Below, piece by piece: positions 1 through 9,327 of a stretch of 64,000 nucleotides of DNA (its first letter is position 1; every line of letters starts with the position of its first letter). The stretch is taken from positions 2,815,501 to 2,879,500 of the forward strand of contig NZ_CP083757.1 of the NCBI RefSeq assembly GCF_020149935.1. Direction: 5' to 3'. The notes beneath the pieces were generated by a model. The model was not told the DNA's origin. It did no database searches and saw only the letters and a program-made list of their open reading frames with translations. This DNA comes from Marinilongibacter aquaticus (GTDB lineage: Bacteria > Bacteroidota > Bacteroidia > Cytophagales > Spirosomataceae). The translations under genes were made by a program, and so were the position numbers.

Positions 1-100
1 TGGATGAGCTTTTGAAATTCTGGGCATAAAGAGCATGTCGAGAAAAAATGAATTTCAATATTCTTCGTTAAATTTTCGTGGAATAAGTCATTAGAAAGCC

Positions 101-1174
101 ATGAAAATAAGCCATTGCCTATTCATATTCTTTGTTTCAACTGCACTGGCTTTTGGTCAGGGAGGAAACCCCGCCAATCGCTACTTGAATGCCTACAAGA
201 AATACCAGAATGCGGCATGTCCGTTGGAGAGCGACGGCATAAAACATTTTATTTATTTTTCAAGAAATCGAGAACAGATTCACGGGCATCCCTTTTTGTC
301 GATTCCCAGAATTGTAGGCGCACAGATAATGTATTCGTGGAGGCAGCTGGAGCCCGAAAGGGGCGTATACGATTTCTCGATTTTGCGGGAAGATTACGTG
401 TATCTTTTGGCTCACGGCAAGAAACTGTTTGTTCAATTTCAGGATGTCAGTTTCGATGTAAAATACAAAGCCATTCCCGATTACCTCTTGAGCGAGGAAT
501 ACGAAGGCGGTTGTACGCTGTCGTTCGATGATCTTGGGCATGCTGACGGCTGGGTGGTCAAAAAATGGAACCGAAATGTGCAAGAGCGTTTTGCTTTGTT
601 GATGCAAGCTTTGGGCAAAGAATTCGATGGAAAGATAGAAGGGGTAAATTTACAAGAAACGGCCATTGGAATAGACAAGAGCAAAGAGGTCGGATTTAGT
701 CCGAAACGCTATTCGCAATGTATAAAAGAAAATATGCTCGCTCTTAAAAAGGCCTTTCCGCAATCTACAACTATGCAATATGCCAATTTCATGCCTGACG
801 AGTGGCTCCCCTGGGAAGACAAAGGCTATTTGCGTTCGATTTATGCCTATGGACAAGAAATTGGTGTCGGTTTGGGTGGCCCCGATTTGATGGTTACCCG
901 AAAAGGGCAGCTCAATCATGCCCTTGCACTCATGCACGAAAACGACTACACAGTACCGCTTGGAATTGCCGTACAAGATGGAAATTATATCGGAAAAACT
1001 GGAGCCGACGAAGATTACAGTGAAACGGAAGATAGGGGGCAAGCGGAACGCAAAAATGTAGTGCCCCTACTGCATGCTTTTGCTCAGGATTTTTTAAAAG
1101 TGAGTTACATGTTTTGGGTGCATCAAGAACCCTATATTGTTGAGGATGTGATGCCTTGTTTTCGGGGAAATTGA
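101..1174 (+). CDS. Secreted glycoside-hydrolase-like TIM-barrel protein
   Basis: Protein of 357 residues with a signal peptide (about residues 1-19, ending AFG). The segment WRQLEPERGVYDF near residue 80 is the pattern seen at the second barrel strand of GH10/GH35/GH42-type glycosidases, where 'if the visitor stays between X and Y' enzymes begin their TIM barrel. The glutamate in NLQETAIG (E186) is a plausible acid/base residue. I therefore infer a secreted hydrolase acting on a carbohydrate, but the substrate and the exact family are not recognisable. It runs convergently into the beta-propeller glycosidase-like gene at 1195-2394 with 20 bp between the stops, so the two are separately transcribed neighbours that may serve the same glycan. 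The ATG at 101 is chosen because the signal peptide begins there. Confidence 0.65.
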   Translation: MKISHCLFIFFVSTALAFGQGGNPANRYLNAYKKYQNAACPLESDGIKHFIYFSRNREQIHGHPFLSIPRIVGAQIMYSWRQLEPERGVYDFSILREDYVYLLAHGKKLFVQFQDVSFDVKYKAIPDYLLSEEYEGGCTLSFDDLGHADGWVVKKWNRNVQERFALLMQALGKEFDGKIEGVNLQETAIGIDKSKEVGFSPKRYSQCIKENMLALKKAFPQSTTMQYANFMPDEWLPWEDKGYLRSIYAYGQEIGVGLGGPDLMVTRKGQLNHALALMHENDYTVPLGIAVQDGNYIGKTGADEDYSETEDRGQAERKNVVPLLHAFAQDFLKVSYMFWVHQEPYIVEDVMPCFRGN

Positions 1175-1194
1175 AACCCGGAAAGAGCATGCAA

Positions 1195-2394
1195 TTATTC
1201 GCCGAGCACTTCCAGCGGAATTTGCACATTGAAAGAGGTGCCGTCGTTTCTTTGGCCCACAGAGACGATCGCACAAGCCGAATACAGGGCTTGGGGCAAG
1301 CCTTCTCCATTGATCAAGAGTTGAGGCCGTTCCAGGCGGTCTACGTGCAGCGTTTTACCATTTTTCAGACGAACCACCTTGGGCATGAAGAAAGGCTTTT
1401 CGGCCAATTGCCACTTTATTCCATCTTCAGACTGCATCAGGGCAAGCCCAGGTTCTTGGCCAGTTACCGCTCCCGTAAAATCTTTGAAAACGGCAAAGAA
1501 AAGAGAATAGGCTTTGCTATACCAAACGTACGGGTCTTCTGTGGAAGCAATTTGGCTTTCTTGATTGCGAATTTCAAAAACCACATCTTCGAGTGCTTTA
1601 AACGGGCCTTCGGGCTTGTCGCCAATCGCCACGCCATGAATGCCCCGCCATACAGGCGTATATTGGTTCCCTTTGAAATAAAGCAGGTATTTGCCGTCGG
1701 ACGGCCGCTGAACCACCGAAGGGTTTACAACAATGATATTGTCGGGTTTGGTTTGTGTGCCTTCAGGTGAAGGGTTTACCAGTTGATCGGGTTTGACACG
1801 GCTTCGCGGACTCAGGAGGGGCTCTTTCGGACGGATGAAATTCCCCGCCATTAAATCATCAAAAGAATCGAAAGCGATAAGGCCGATTTTCTGATTTTGT
1901 TGCACGCGGTTACGCAAGTTTATGCCTTCTGCACCGGGAGCATCTTCACCCGGGTCAACCGAGCCGATATAGTATAAATAATACCGATCGCCAAAGCGTT
2001 GAACATGCGGATTGTGCACCATCTGTGCATCCCACGCGGTACTGTCGCCTTCCAATTGCCGCCCGCGAAGCACGATTTTTTGGAACTCAAAACCATGGTC
2101 GGGATAGTCTGAAACGGCATAACCAATTTTCGAGTTCAAAACCCAGGAGTCGGAAAACTTGGGTTCGTCTTCGCCACTTTCCCAAAGACTGAAAAGCATG
2201 TGGTACTTGTTGTCTTCTCCTTTGACCACGCTGCCTCCCCAGACGAAATAGCCGTCAATTTGTAAAACAGAAGGGCCTTTCAGCAAATCGCCTTGTGTTG
2301 CGGCATCTACCGCTTTGGCTTCTACTTGGAGCGGCTTTTTAACAGCCGATTTGCAACAAACAAAGAGAATAAAACAAAAGAGGAGAGGCTTCAT
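1195..2394 (-). CDS. Lipoprotein glycosidase-like five-bladed beta-propeller (GH43/GH117-like)
   Basis: About 399 residues. An in-frame TTG lies 30 bp upstream, but the ATG at 2394 gives a clean lipoprotein signal (MKPLLFCFILFVCC, Cys at the lipobox), so I chose it. The mature part has propeller-type repeats: GYFVWGGSVVKGEDNKYHM, a segment with MVHNPHV and YYLYYIG, and NPSVVQRPSDGKYLLYFKG, typical of GH43/GH117/GH130-like glycosidases and related sugar-binding propellers. It would sit anchored to a cell-envelope membrane and act on an oligosaccharide. The exact family and substrate are unknown. It converges with the glycosidase-like gene at 101-1174. Confidence 0.65.
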   Translation of the reverse strand: MKPLLFCFILFVCCKSAVKKPLQVEAKAVDAATQGDLLKGPSVLQIDGYFVWGGSVVKGEDNKYHMLFSLWESGEDEPKFSDSWVLNSKIGYAVSDYPDHGFEFQKIVLRGRQLEGDSTAWDAQMVHNPHVQRFGDRYYLYYIGSVDPGEDAPGAEGINLRNRVQQNQKIGLIAFDSFDDLMAGNFIRPKEPLLSPRSRVKPDQLVNPSPEGTQTKPDNIIVVNPSVVQRPSDGKYLLYFKGNQYTPVWRGIHGVAIGDKPEGPFKALEDVVFEIRNQESQIASTEDPYVWYSKAYSLFFAVFKDFTGAVTGQEPGLALMQSEDGIKWQLAEKPFFMPKVVRLKNGKTLHVDRLERPQLLINGEGLPQALYSACAIVSVGQRNDGTSFNVQIPLEVLGE

Positions 2395-2486
2395 GGGAAT
2401 TGTAAGGGGTTGAACAGTAGACAATGCAAAGAAGCCACTAATTCTTTACGTATACACATACTATAAAATCCATTTCTTTCCCGATT

Positions 2487-4013
2487 TTACCTTTTCCGCA
2501 AATCAAAGACATCGGTTCGTCGGTCTTTCAGGTTACGGACACTGCCAAATTGATTCAATTCGCGAAGAAGGCTTAAATCTACATCGGCAATGAGGATCAT
2601 CTCGGTATTCGGAGTGGCTTCGGCTTTAATGCCATTCGAAGGGAACGCAAAATCGCAAGGGGTGAAGACCATCGATTGAGCAAACTGGATATCCATATTG
2701 TGCACATTGGGCAAATTGCCCACCGAGCCCGCGATGGCTACATAGCACTCGTTTTCAATGGCTCGAGCTTGAGCACAGTGGCGTACACGCGAATAGCCGT
2801 TCTGCGTGTCGGTCAAGAAGGGCACAAATAGAATATCCATGCCTTCTTCGGCCAGAAGGCGGCTCAGCTCGGGAAATTCGGAATCGTAACAAATCAAAAT
2901 GCCGATTTTTCCACAATCTGTATCGAAAGTCTTCAATTCATGGCCGCCTTGCATACCCCAAACTTTGGCCTCGTCGGGGGTAACGTGTAGCTTCTCGTAT
3001 CGAGCAACAGAGCCGTCGCGACGGCAGAGATAGCCTACATTAAAAAGGCCATTTTGGGTTATTTCGGGCATGCTTCCCGAAATGATGTTGATGTTGTAGG
3101 AAATGGAAAGTTCAGAAAATTTCTGCACGATTTTCTCTGTGTGCTTGGCGAGCTCGCGAATGGCGTCGGGCTCTGAAAGGTGATTGTTCTCGGCCATCAA
3201 AGGAGCATTGAAGAACTCGGGAAAAAGGGCGAAATCGGAGCGATATCCAGATACGGCATCGATGAAATATTCTGCCTGTTGCAGCAGCTCGTCCAAATCT
3301 TTGTAGGGCCGCATTTGCCACTGAATTAGCCCAAGCCTTACGACGGTTTTCATGGGTGCAGCCTTTTCGTTTGGCTTTTCATAGTAAATGTTGTCCCATT
3401 CGAGCAGTACCGCGTATTCGTTCGAGTCTTTGTCGCCATCCAAATAGCCTTTCAAAACTTTGGACGGGTGGAAATCGTTCGAAACCTGAAAGTTCAACAC
3501 GGGATCGTGAATTTCTTTGTGCTTCACTTTTTGGATGTATTCTTTGGGCGTCAGTTTTTCGGCATACAGGTGATAATTAGGGATACGGCCGCCAAAGGCA
3601 ATGCCTTTCAGATTCAGTTTTTCGCAAAGTTCTTTTCGGTAGTCGTACAGTCTTCGTCCCAAACGCAAGCCGCGAAATTCGGGTTTTATGAAAATATCGA
3701 TTCCATAAAGGCGGTCTCCTTTTGGATTGTGCGTATCAAAGGTGTAATTGGCGGTGATTTCCTTGTAGGTATGGCCCTCTTCGTATTGGTCGTAGTCGAC
3801 AATGATGGACAGGGCACAGCCCGCAATGTGTCCATTCACTTTGATTGTCACTTGGCCTTCCGGAAAAATATCGATGAGTTTTTTGATGTGGTGTTTTTTC
3901 CAGTACGCGTCGCTCATGGTGCTGTACGACTCGATCATGGCTTCTTTAAGTTCTTTGTAGTCTTTTAAGCTGAGGTATTGCAGTTCGATGTTTTCAATTT
4001 CGTTGGCTTGCAT
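2487..4013 (-). CDS. Bifunctional GNAT acetyltransferase / carbon-nitrogen hydrolase
   Basis: Protein of 508 residues with two domains. Residues about 10-165 form a GNAT acyltransferase domain, with an acetyl-CoA loop at RGLRLGRRLYDYR (about 114-126). Residues about 224-490 form a nitrilase-superfamily domain with a full catalytic triad: E266 in FPEFFNAP, K341 in YEKLHV and C375 in LICYDSEFPE. The fusion is known as a family in Bacteroidota and other bacteria, but its substrate is not established. The presence of both catalytic sets suggests an amide hydrolysis or transfer step coupled to acylation. It stands alone between the propeller glycosidase and pyruvate carboxylase, with the same orientation as both but gaps of 92 and 155 bp. 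Confidence 0.88.
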   Translation of the reverse strand: MQANEIENIELQYLSLKDYKELKEAMIESYSTMSDAYWKKHHIKKLIDIFPEGQVTIKVNGHIAGCALSIIVDYDQYEEGHTYKEITANYTFDTHNPKGDRLYGIDIFIKPEFRGLRLGRRLYDYRKELCEKLNLKGIAFGGRIPNYHLYAEKLTPKEYIQKVKHKEIHDPVLNFQVSNDFHPSKVLKGYLDGDKDSNEYAVLLEWDNIYYEKPNEKAAPMKTVVRLGLIQWQMRPYKDLDELLQQAEYFIDAVSGYRSDFALFPEFFNAPLMAENNHLSEPDAIRELAKHTEKIVQKFSELSISYNINIISGSMPEITQNGLFNVGYLCRRDGSVARYEKLHVTPDEAKVWGMQGGHELKTFDTDCGKIGILICYDSEFPELSRLLAEEGMDILFVPFLTDTQNGYSRVRHCAQARAIENECYVAIAGSVGNLPNVHNMDIQFAQSMVFTPCDFAFPSNGIKAEATPNTEMILIADVDLSLLRELNQFGSVRNLKDRRTDVFDLRKR

Positions 4014-4121
4014 AATTGTTCGGTTTACGCGTGTTGTTTGAAAGTCGGAAGGGTGGTGGTTTTTGGGCGAAGAGGGGGTTTGCCCGATTCAAAGTAAAGA
4101 CTTTTACGGAAAAGAATTGTG

Positions 4122-4158
4122 TAGAAAAGAAAAGGGGCTTTCAGAAAGAAAGCCCCTT
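4122..4158 (-). terminator. Rho-independent terminator after pyruvate carboxylase
   Basis: An 11-bp perfect stem (AAGGGGCTTTC / GAAAGCCCCTT, loop of 5) followed on the minus strand by a T-rich run TTTTCTTTT. It lies 10 bp past the pyc stop codon. Confidence 0.8.
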
Positions 4159-4168
4159 GATATAGTCA

Positions 4169-7100
4169 TTAAGCAGACTTTTCAATTTCGATCACCCAAT
4201 CGTCTTGTTCGACGACGCTGCCTTCTTCCAATTGTACAGAAGAAACTGTTCCGGCATAAGGCGAAGCCACGATAGATTCCATTTTCATGGCTTCTATTAC
4301 GAAGAGTGGCGTGTTTTTGGCTACTTCGTCTCCTTTCTTCACCAAAATACGTGAAATTCGACCTTGCAAAGGAGCACCAATATCTCCTTCTTTTCCTACT
4401 TTCTTGTTGGTCGGTTTAGTGACCTTCAAATCGTGATCGCGAACTTTTATTTTACGTGTTTGTCCGTTTAATTCAAAGCTCACGGTACGTTTGCCTTCAT
4501 CGTCGGGTTCAGAGGTGTATAAGTATCGCACCAAGATGGTTTTCCCTTCTTCGATTTTAATCAAGATTTCCTCGTTCGGGTAAAGCCCATACCAGAAAGC
4601 ATGTGAAGGAATGATGCTGACATCGCCGAATTTCTGACGATTTTCGTGGAACTCCTCGTATACCTTATCGTAGAGTTTGTAGGCAAGGAAATCCAAATAG
4701 CCATCGCTTCCTGGGAAATCTTTCTGGAATTGCTCGAACTCTTTGCTCAAATCGATTGGCGGCAAGTGCGAGTTTGGTCGATCGGTATAAGGTTCAATGT
4801 CTTTCAGAATAATTTTCTGCAACTCTTTCGGAAAGCCTCCCGGCGGCTGTCCAAGGTCGCCTTTGAAGAATCCTTTCACCGATTCTGGGAAAGAAAGGGT
4901 ATCGCCTTTTTTGTAGATGTCCTCTTCGCTTAGGTTGTTCGATGTCATGAACAAAGCCATGTCGCCCACAACTTTTGACGAGGGCGTCACTTTTACAATG
5001 TCGCCGAACATTTTATTTACCAAACTGTAGTTCTCTTTCAACAAGTCGAACTTGTCGCCCAATCCCAATGAAATGGACTGTGATTTCAGGTTGGAATATT
5101 GGCCACCGGGCATTTCGTGTTTGTATACTTCTGCCGAGCCCGATTTAAGCCCCGACTCGAAAGGAGCGTACATGTTGCGTACATCTTCCCAATACGAGCT
5201 GTATTGGTTCAGTTTGTCCATGTCAAGCTCGCATTCTCTTTCATGACCGATCAACATCGAAGCCACAGAATTGAAGTTGGGCTGTGAGGTAAGTCCCGAC
5301 ATGCCGCCCAAAGCACAGTCTACAATATCCACTCCACTTTCCACAGCCTTTAAATAAGTAGAAGACTGAATAGACGAGGTGTCGTGAGTATGCAAGTGAA
5401 TGGGCAAGTCAACCGCCTTTTTCAGTTCTTTTACCAAAACCTCTGCGGTGTAGGGCTTCAGTAGGCCGGCCATGTCTTTTATGGCAATCATATGGGCTCC
5501 AGCATCTTCAAGCTGGCGAGCCATATCCAAATAATATTGGAGCGTATACTTCTTTTGTGCGGGGTCGAGCATTTCGCCGGTGTAGCAAATGGCCGCTTCG
5601 GCAATCGAGTTGGTACGCTCACGCACAGTTTTTATGCTCAACTTCATCGATTCGATCCAGTTTAGTGAATCGAAAATACGGAAAACGTCGATCCCGTTTT
5701 CTGCCGATTTTTCAATGAAGCTTTCCACAAGGTTGTCGGGATAAGCCGTGTAACCTACAGCATTTGAGCCGCGAAGCAGCATCTGCAACAGCATATTGGG
5801 CATAGCTTCACGAAATTCCTGAAGGCGTCTCCAAGGGCTTTCGTAAAGGAATCGCATGGCTACATCGAAAGTGGCTCCGCCCCAAACTTCCATGGAGAAC
5901 AGTTGGGGGAAGGTTTTCGCGAAACCTTCTGCTACGGCAAGCATATCCTTGGTACGCACGCGGGTAGCCAAAAGCGACTGGTGTCCGTCGCGGAAAGTCG
6001 TATCGGTAAAGAGCACGGGCTTTTGGTCTTTCACCCATTGGGCAAATTTCTCTGGGCCCATTTCTTCAAGCCTTTGTTTGTTTCCGTTTGGATAATCGGC
6101 AAAAGGATCGATTTCGGGAGTTTTGGGAAGAGGGAAGTCGCGTTTTTCTACTTTTCCCATCGTTTTGTTGCCGTTCACAATCACATCGGCCAAAAGGCGA
6201 AGGGCTCTGGTCGAGCGGTCTTTCGAACGCCACATGTTCATCAATTCCGGATGGTTTTCGATGAATGATACGCGGGCTTGCCCTTTTTGGAAGGTCTTGT
6301 TGTTGATTACATTGTGCAAGAACGGAATATTGGTTTTCACGCCGCGAATTCGGAATTCAACCAAAGCTCTTGACAAACGCTGAGCGGCACCTTTCATGGT
6401 ACGGCCACGGGCGGTCACCTTCACGATCATCGAATCGAAATAAGGTGAAATTTTCATGCCCGCATATGCAGATCCTTCATCGAGACGAATACCGAAACCT
6501 GCGGCATTCCTGTAGGCGATAATTGTACCAAAGTCCGGTTTGAATCCGTTGGCTGGATCTTCGGTGGTCACACGGCATTGAATGGCATAGCCTTTCAGAG
6601 GTACTTCGTCTTGGTTGTGCAAATAAATGCCGTTGTCCGAAAGCTTGTAGCCCATGGCAATCAAAAGCTGTGTACGCACGATATCGATACCGGTTACTTC
6701 TTCGGTAATCGTGTGCTCAACCTGAATCCTTGGGTTTACTTCAATAAAATATACGTTTTCTTGCTTGTCGACAAGAAACTCTACAGTTCCTGCATTGGAG
6801 TAGTTTACGGCCTTACCAATTTTAATGGCACTTTCGTAAAGGGTTTGTCGGGTTTCGGCCTTCAAACCGAAGGAAGGAGCCACTTCCACCACTTTCTGAA
6901 AGCGACGTTGCACAGAGCAATCTCGTTCGTAAAGGTGAATGAGATTTCCGTGGGTATCGCCCAGAAGCTGTACTTCCAAGTGCTTGGGTTCTTCCACAAA
7001 TTTTTCGAGGAAGACCACGTCGTTTCCGAAGGCTGTTTTGGCTTCGTTTTTCGCTTCATTAAATGACTTTCCAAAATCTTCTTCGTTGCGAACCACCCGC

Positions 7101-7624
7101 ATACCACGACCGCCGCCACCGGCCACTGCTTTGATCATGACCGGAAAGCCGATTTCTTTGGCTCTTTCCAAAGCGAAATCTACATCGGGAATATCCTCAC
7201 GATAATCAGGGATAAGCGGCACACCTGCTTTCACCGCAATGTTTTTGGCCGCCTTTTTATCGCCCAAAGCGTCCATTGCGTCTGCACTTGGGCCAACGAA
7301 AATAATTCCTTCTTCACCGCAACGTCTAACCAGCTGCACATTCTCTGACAAAAAGCCGTATCCGGGGTGGATTCCGTCAATTTTCTTGCTTTTGGCCAGA
7401 TTGATTATGCCCTCGATATCCAAATAGGGTTTCAAGGCATCGTCTTCAGAGCCGATCTGATATGCTTCGTCTGCCTTGTAACGGTGCAGAGAGTAGCGGT
7501 CTTCAAATGTGTAAAGTGCCACTGTGGTAATGCCCAATTCGGAAGCCGCTCGCATGATGCGAATGGCTATTTCTCCGCGGTTGGCCACCAGTAGCCTTTT
7601 GATGGGTTTTACGTATTCTTTCAT
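4169..7624 (-). CDS. pyc: Pyruvate carboxylase
   Basis: Protein of 1151 residues, the usual length for a single-chain pyruvate carboxylase, which makes oxaloacetate from pyruvate, bicarbonate and ATP in the cytoplasm to refill the TCA cycle. The N-terminal biotin carboxylase domain starts at LLVANRGEIAIRIMRAA and carries the ATP-grasp glycine loop AGGGGRGM. The central carboxyltransferase domain has the metal-site motif TTFRDGHQSLLATR and LHTHDTS. The C-terminal biotinyl domain ends with EAMKMES, in which K1114 is the biotinylated lysine. The order BC-CT-BCCP is canonical and no domain is missing. It is monocistronic with its own terminator. Confidence 0.97.
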   Translation of the reverse strand: MKEYVKPIKRLLVANRGEIAIRIMRAASELGITTVALYTFEDRYSLHRYKADEAYQIGSEDDALKPYLDIEGIINLAKSKKIDGIHPGYGFLSENVQLVRRCGEEGIIFVGPSADAMDALGDKKAAKNIAVKAGVPLIPDYREDIPDVDFALERAKEIGFPVMIKAVAGGGGRGMRVVRNEEDFGKSFNEAKNEAKTAFGNDVVFLEKFVEEPKHLEVQLLGDTHGNLIHLYERDCSVQRRFQKVVEVAPSFGLKAETRQTLYESAIKIGKAVNYSNAGTVEFLVDKQENVYFIEVNPRIQVEHTITEEVTGIDIVRTQLLIAMGYKLSDNGIYLHNQDEVPLKGYAIQCRVTTEDPANGFKPDFGTIIAYRNAAGFGIRLDEGSAYAGMKISPYFDSMIVKVTARGRTMKGAAQRLSRALVEFRIRGVKTNIPFLHNVINNKTFQKGQARVSFIENHPELMNMWRSKDRSTRALRLLADVIVNGNKTMGKVEKRDFPLPKTPEIDPFADYPNGNKQRLEEMGPEKFAQWVKDQKPVLFTDTTFRDGHQSLLATRVRTKDMLAVAEGFAKTFPQLFSMEVWGGATFDVAMRFLYESPWRRLQEFREAMPNMLLQMLLRGSNAVGYTAYPDNLVESFIEKSAENGIDVFRIFDSLNWIESMKLSIKTVRERTNSIAEAAICYTGEMLDPAQKKYTLQYYLDMARQLEDAGAHMIAIKDMAGLLKPYTAEVLVKELKKAVDLPIHLHTHDTSSIQSSTYLKAVESGVDIVDCALGGMSGLTSQPNFNSVASMLIGHERECELDMDKLNQYSSYWEDVRNMYAPFESGLKSGSAEVYKHEMPGGQYSNLKSQSISLGLGDKFDLLKENYSLVNKMFGDIVKVTPSSKVVGDMALFMTSNNLSEEDIYKKGDTLSFPESVKGFFKGDLGQPPGGFPKELQKIILKDIEPYTDRPNSHLPPIDLSKEFEQFQKDFPGSDGYLDFLAYKLYDKVYEEFHENRQKFGDVSIIPSHAFWYGLYPNEEILIKIEEGKTILVRYLYTSEPDDEGKRTVSFELNGQTRKIKVRDHDLKVTKPTNKKVGKEGDIGAPLQGRISRILVKKGDEVAKNTPLFVIEAMKMESIVASPYAGTVSSVQLEEGSVVEQDDWVIEIEKSA

Positions 7625-7789
7625 GTATTGAATTGTGGTTTACTCAAGATTCTCGTAAAATTTCTTGAAAATCTTTTCAAGATAAATCCCGAAGGGTGGG
7701 CTGTCAACTCTTGCGTTTATTATCTATAAGAATTCTTTAAATAATGCAATATTGCTTCGCTTTTGTCAAAAACGACACCTCAAAGTGGC

Positions 7790-8428
7790 CTATTGAGGCA
7801 ATGGCTTGGCGGGATTGCCAAACAGGGTTTCATTGGCCTTGACATCGGCAATTACTACAGAACCCGCACCAATTCGAGCGTTTTTGCCGATTTTAATGCC
7901 TGAAACCAAAACAGCTCCGCTGCCGACAAATGCTCCGTCTTCAATTTCGACACCGCTGTTGATCAAAGCCCCGCTTCCGATTTCCACAAAGTTGCCGATT
8001 TTGGTTTCGGTATCGAGCACACTGTTTGGACCCAAGATATTGCTGTTTCCTATTTCAGAAAAGGGGCCTATGCTGGCGTTGGCCGCCACCAAGTTTCCGT
8101 GCCCGATCGAGGCCTCTTCGGCTAGTTTGGCCGATGGGTGAATGGCGTTTACGGGTACTGCTTTTCGTTTTTTCTTCAACGATTCGGTAATGGTCTTTCG
8201 GTCGCTGGCGTTGCGGATGGCCACAAAGGCTTCTGTCTTTTTTCCTATGAGGCTCAAAAGCTCTTCTTCGCTCGTTTTGCCAAGCACCATTACCTGGCCG
8301 ATTTCTTTCCCGTTTAACTCTTCTTTGTCGTCGAGAAAACCATACAGTAGAATATTGTTTTCGTTGAAGATAGACAATGCCGTTTTGCCCAACTGCCCAG
8401 CTCCAAAAATGATTACGGGATTTTTCAT
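7790..8428 (-). CDS. NeuD/PglD-like sugar O-acyltransferase (left-handed beta-helix)
   Basis: About 212 residues from ATG 8428. The longer open frame upstream translates the antisense of the next gene and is not used. The N-terminus has a Rossmann-like PglD segment (VIIFGAGQLGKTAL), and the C-terminal two thirds are hexapeptide repeats (IGHGNLVAANASIG, IGNFVEIGSGALI, IGKNARIGAGSVV), the fold of trimeric acetyl-CoA-dependent transferases of the sialic acid NeuD / PglD family. It would acetylate an amino sugar or a similar nucleotide-linked sugar. The start overlaps the stop of the upstream gene as ATGA, so translation is probably coupled to the BatD-like gene, an unexpected partner. No surface-polysaccharide genes are adjacent. 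Confidence 0.8.
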   Translation of the reverse strand: MKNPVIIFGAGQLGKTALSIFNENNILLYGFLDDKEELNGKEIGQVMVLGKTSEEELLSLIGKKTEAFVAIRNASDRKTITESLKKKRKAVPVNAIHPSAKLAEEASIGHGNLVAANASIGPFSEIGNSNILGPNSVLDTETKIGNFVEIGSGALINSGVEIEDGAFVGSGAVLVSGIKIGKNARIGAGSVVIADVKANETLFGNPAKPLPQ

Positions 8429-9327
8429 TTTGTCTTCGTTTTTAATTGTTTCTTGAATTGCCAGTACCTCTCCTTGAACCGATCGGTGGCGAAAGCATAA
8501 AGCACTTGTAAAGCGAATTGCAACCTTTGTGATGGTTGCCCGCCATAAAGCGTGGCTTCGATTTCGCGGAGGGCCTCGCTTACGATTTTGTTGTTGTTTA
8601 TTTTTTCGATTTCGGCTACCGAATAAGAAGTGTAGGGCTTTTGCTCGAGCCATTCTACATGCTTTCGCCAGCTTTTATTCACTTCCTCCAATTGTTCGCG
8701 GCTCACGTCTTCTTTCATCCATCGCCTAAATTCGTTTCGGAAGTCTCGGTGCACTTTTCGAAAACGATATTGTTTGATCAACTGTTCAATTTTTTTTCGA
8801 CTGAGCACAAAGAGCAGGAGAATGCCCAAAAATGTAGCGAAAATATAAAGTTGCCAGTTTGCCGATTGGTCGGGCGTGCGGAGGTGGATGAGTTCGCTGG
8901 CCGATTTGAGGGTTTTGTTGGCCAACTCTTCTTCGCTTACAAACTGTTTCACCCAAATGCTGTCGACATTTGAGCTGTAATGTATGCTGTCGCCTTCGTG
9001 AATGACCCATACCGGAAGGCTGAGCCGAAGCAGAGAATCTGTTTTGAAAACCTTCAAATTGTAGATCACACTATCGGTACTCATGTTTTTTTGAGTCCGT
9101 GTAGGGTATACGTTTTTGTTGGAAAGCTTGAATGGACTAAAGTCTGCCGATGTTTGCGGAAAAAACACCTCGGCTTCGGGCAGGTGGTCGAAAGCCAGGC
9201 TCACGTGCAGGATGTTGCCAATTTCGGTGCTGTCTTCGAGAAAGGCAAGACGCGGCTCCTGTGCCCAGGCTTTGAATTGCTGGGCCCATAGAACAAACAA
9301 GATCGGCAGGAAAAGAGCTCGCTTCAT
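8425..9327 (-). CDS. BatD/DUF4381-like membrane protein
   Basis: Protein of 300 residues with a signal peptide (about 1-22), a periplasmic region of about 130 residues and one transmembrane segment (LYIFATFLGILLLFVLS, about 161-177), followed by a basic, charged cytoplasmic tail. This layout and its place directly after a DUF58 protein match the membrane protein of MoxR/DUF58/Bat (von Willebrand) operons of Bacteroidota. The molecular role of these operons is largely unknown; chaperone-like assembly and stress roles have been proposed. Its ATG overlaps the DUF58 stop (ATGA), and its own stop overlaps the next start in the same way. Confidence 0.6.
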   Translation of the reverse strand: MKRALFLPILFVLWAQQFKAWAQEPRLAFLEDSTEIGNILHVSLAFDHLPEAEVFFPQTSADFSPFKLSNKNVYPTRTQKNMSTDSVIYNLKVFKTDSLLRLSLPVWVIHEGDSIHYSSNVDSIWVKQFVSEEELANKTLKSASELIHLRTPDQSANWQLYIFATFLGILLLFVLSRKKIEQLIKQYRFRKVHRDFRNEFRRWMKEDVSREQLEEVNKSWRKHVEWLEQKPYTSYSVAEIEKINNNKIVSEALREIEATLYGGQPSQRLQFALQVLYAFATDRFKERYWQFKKQLKTKTK

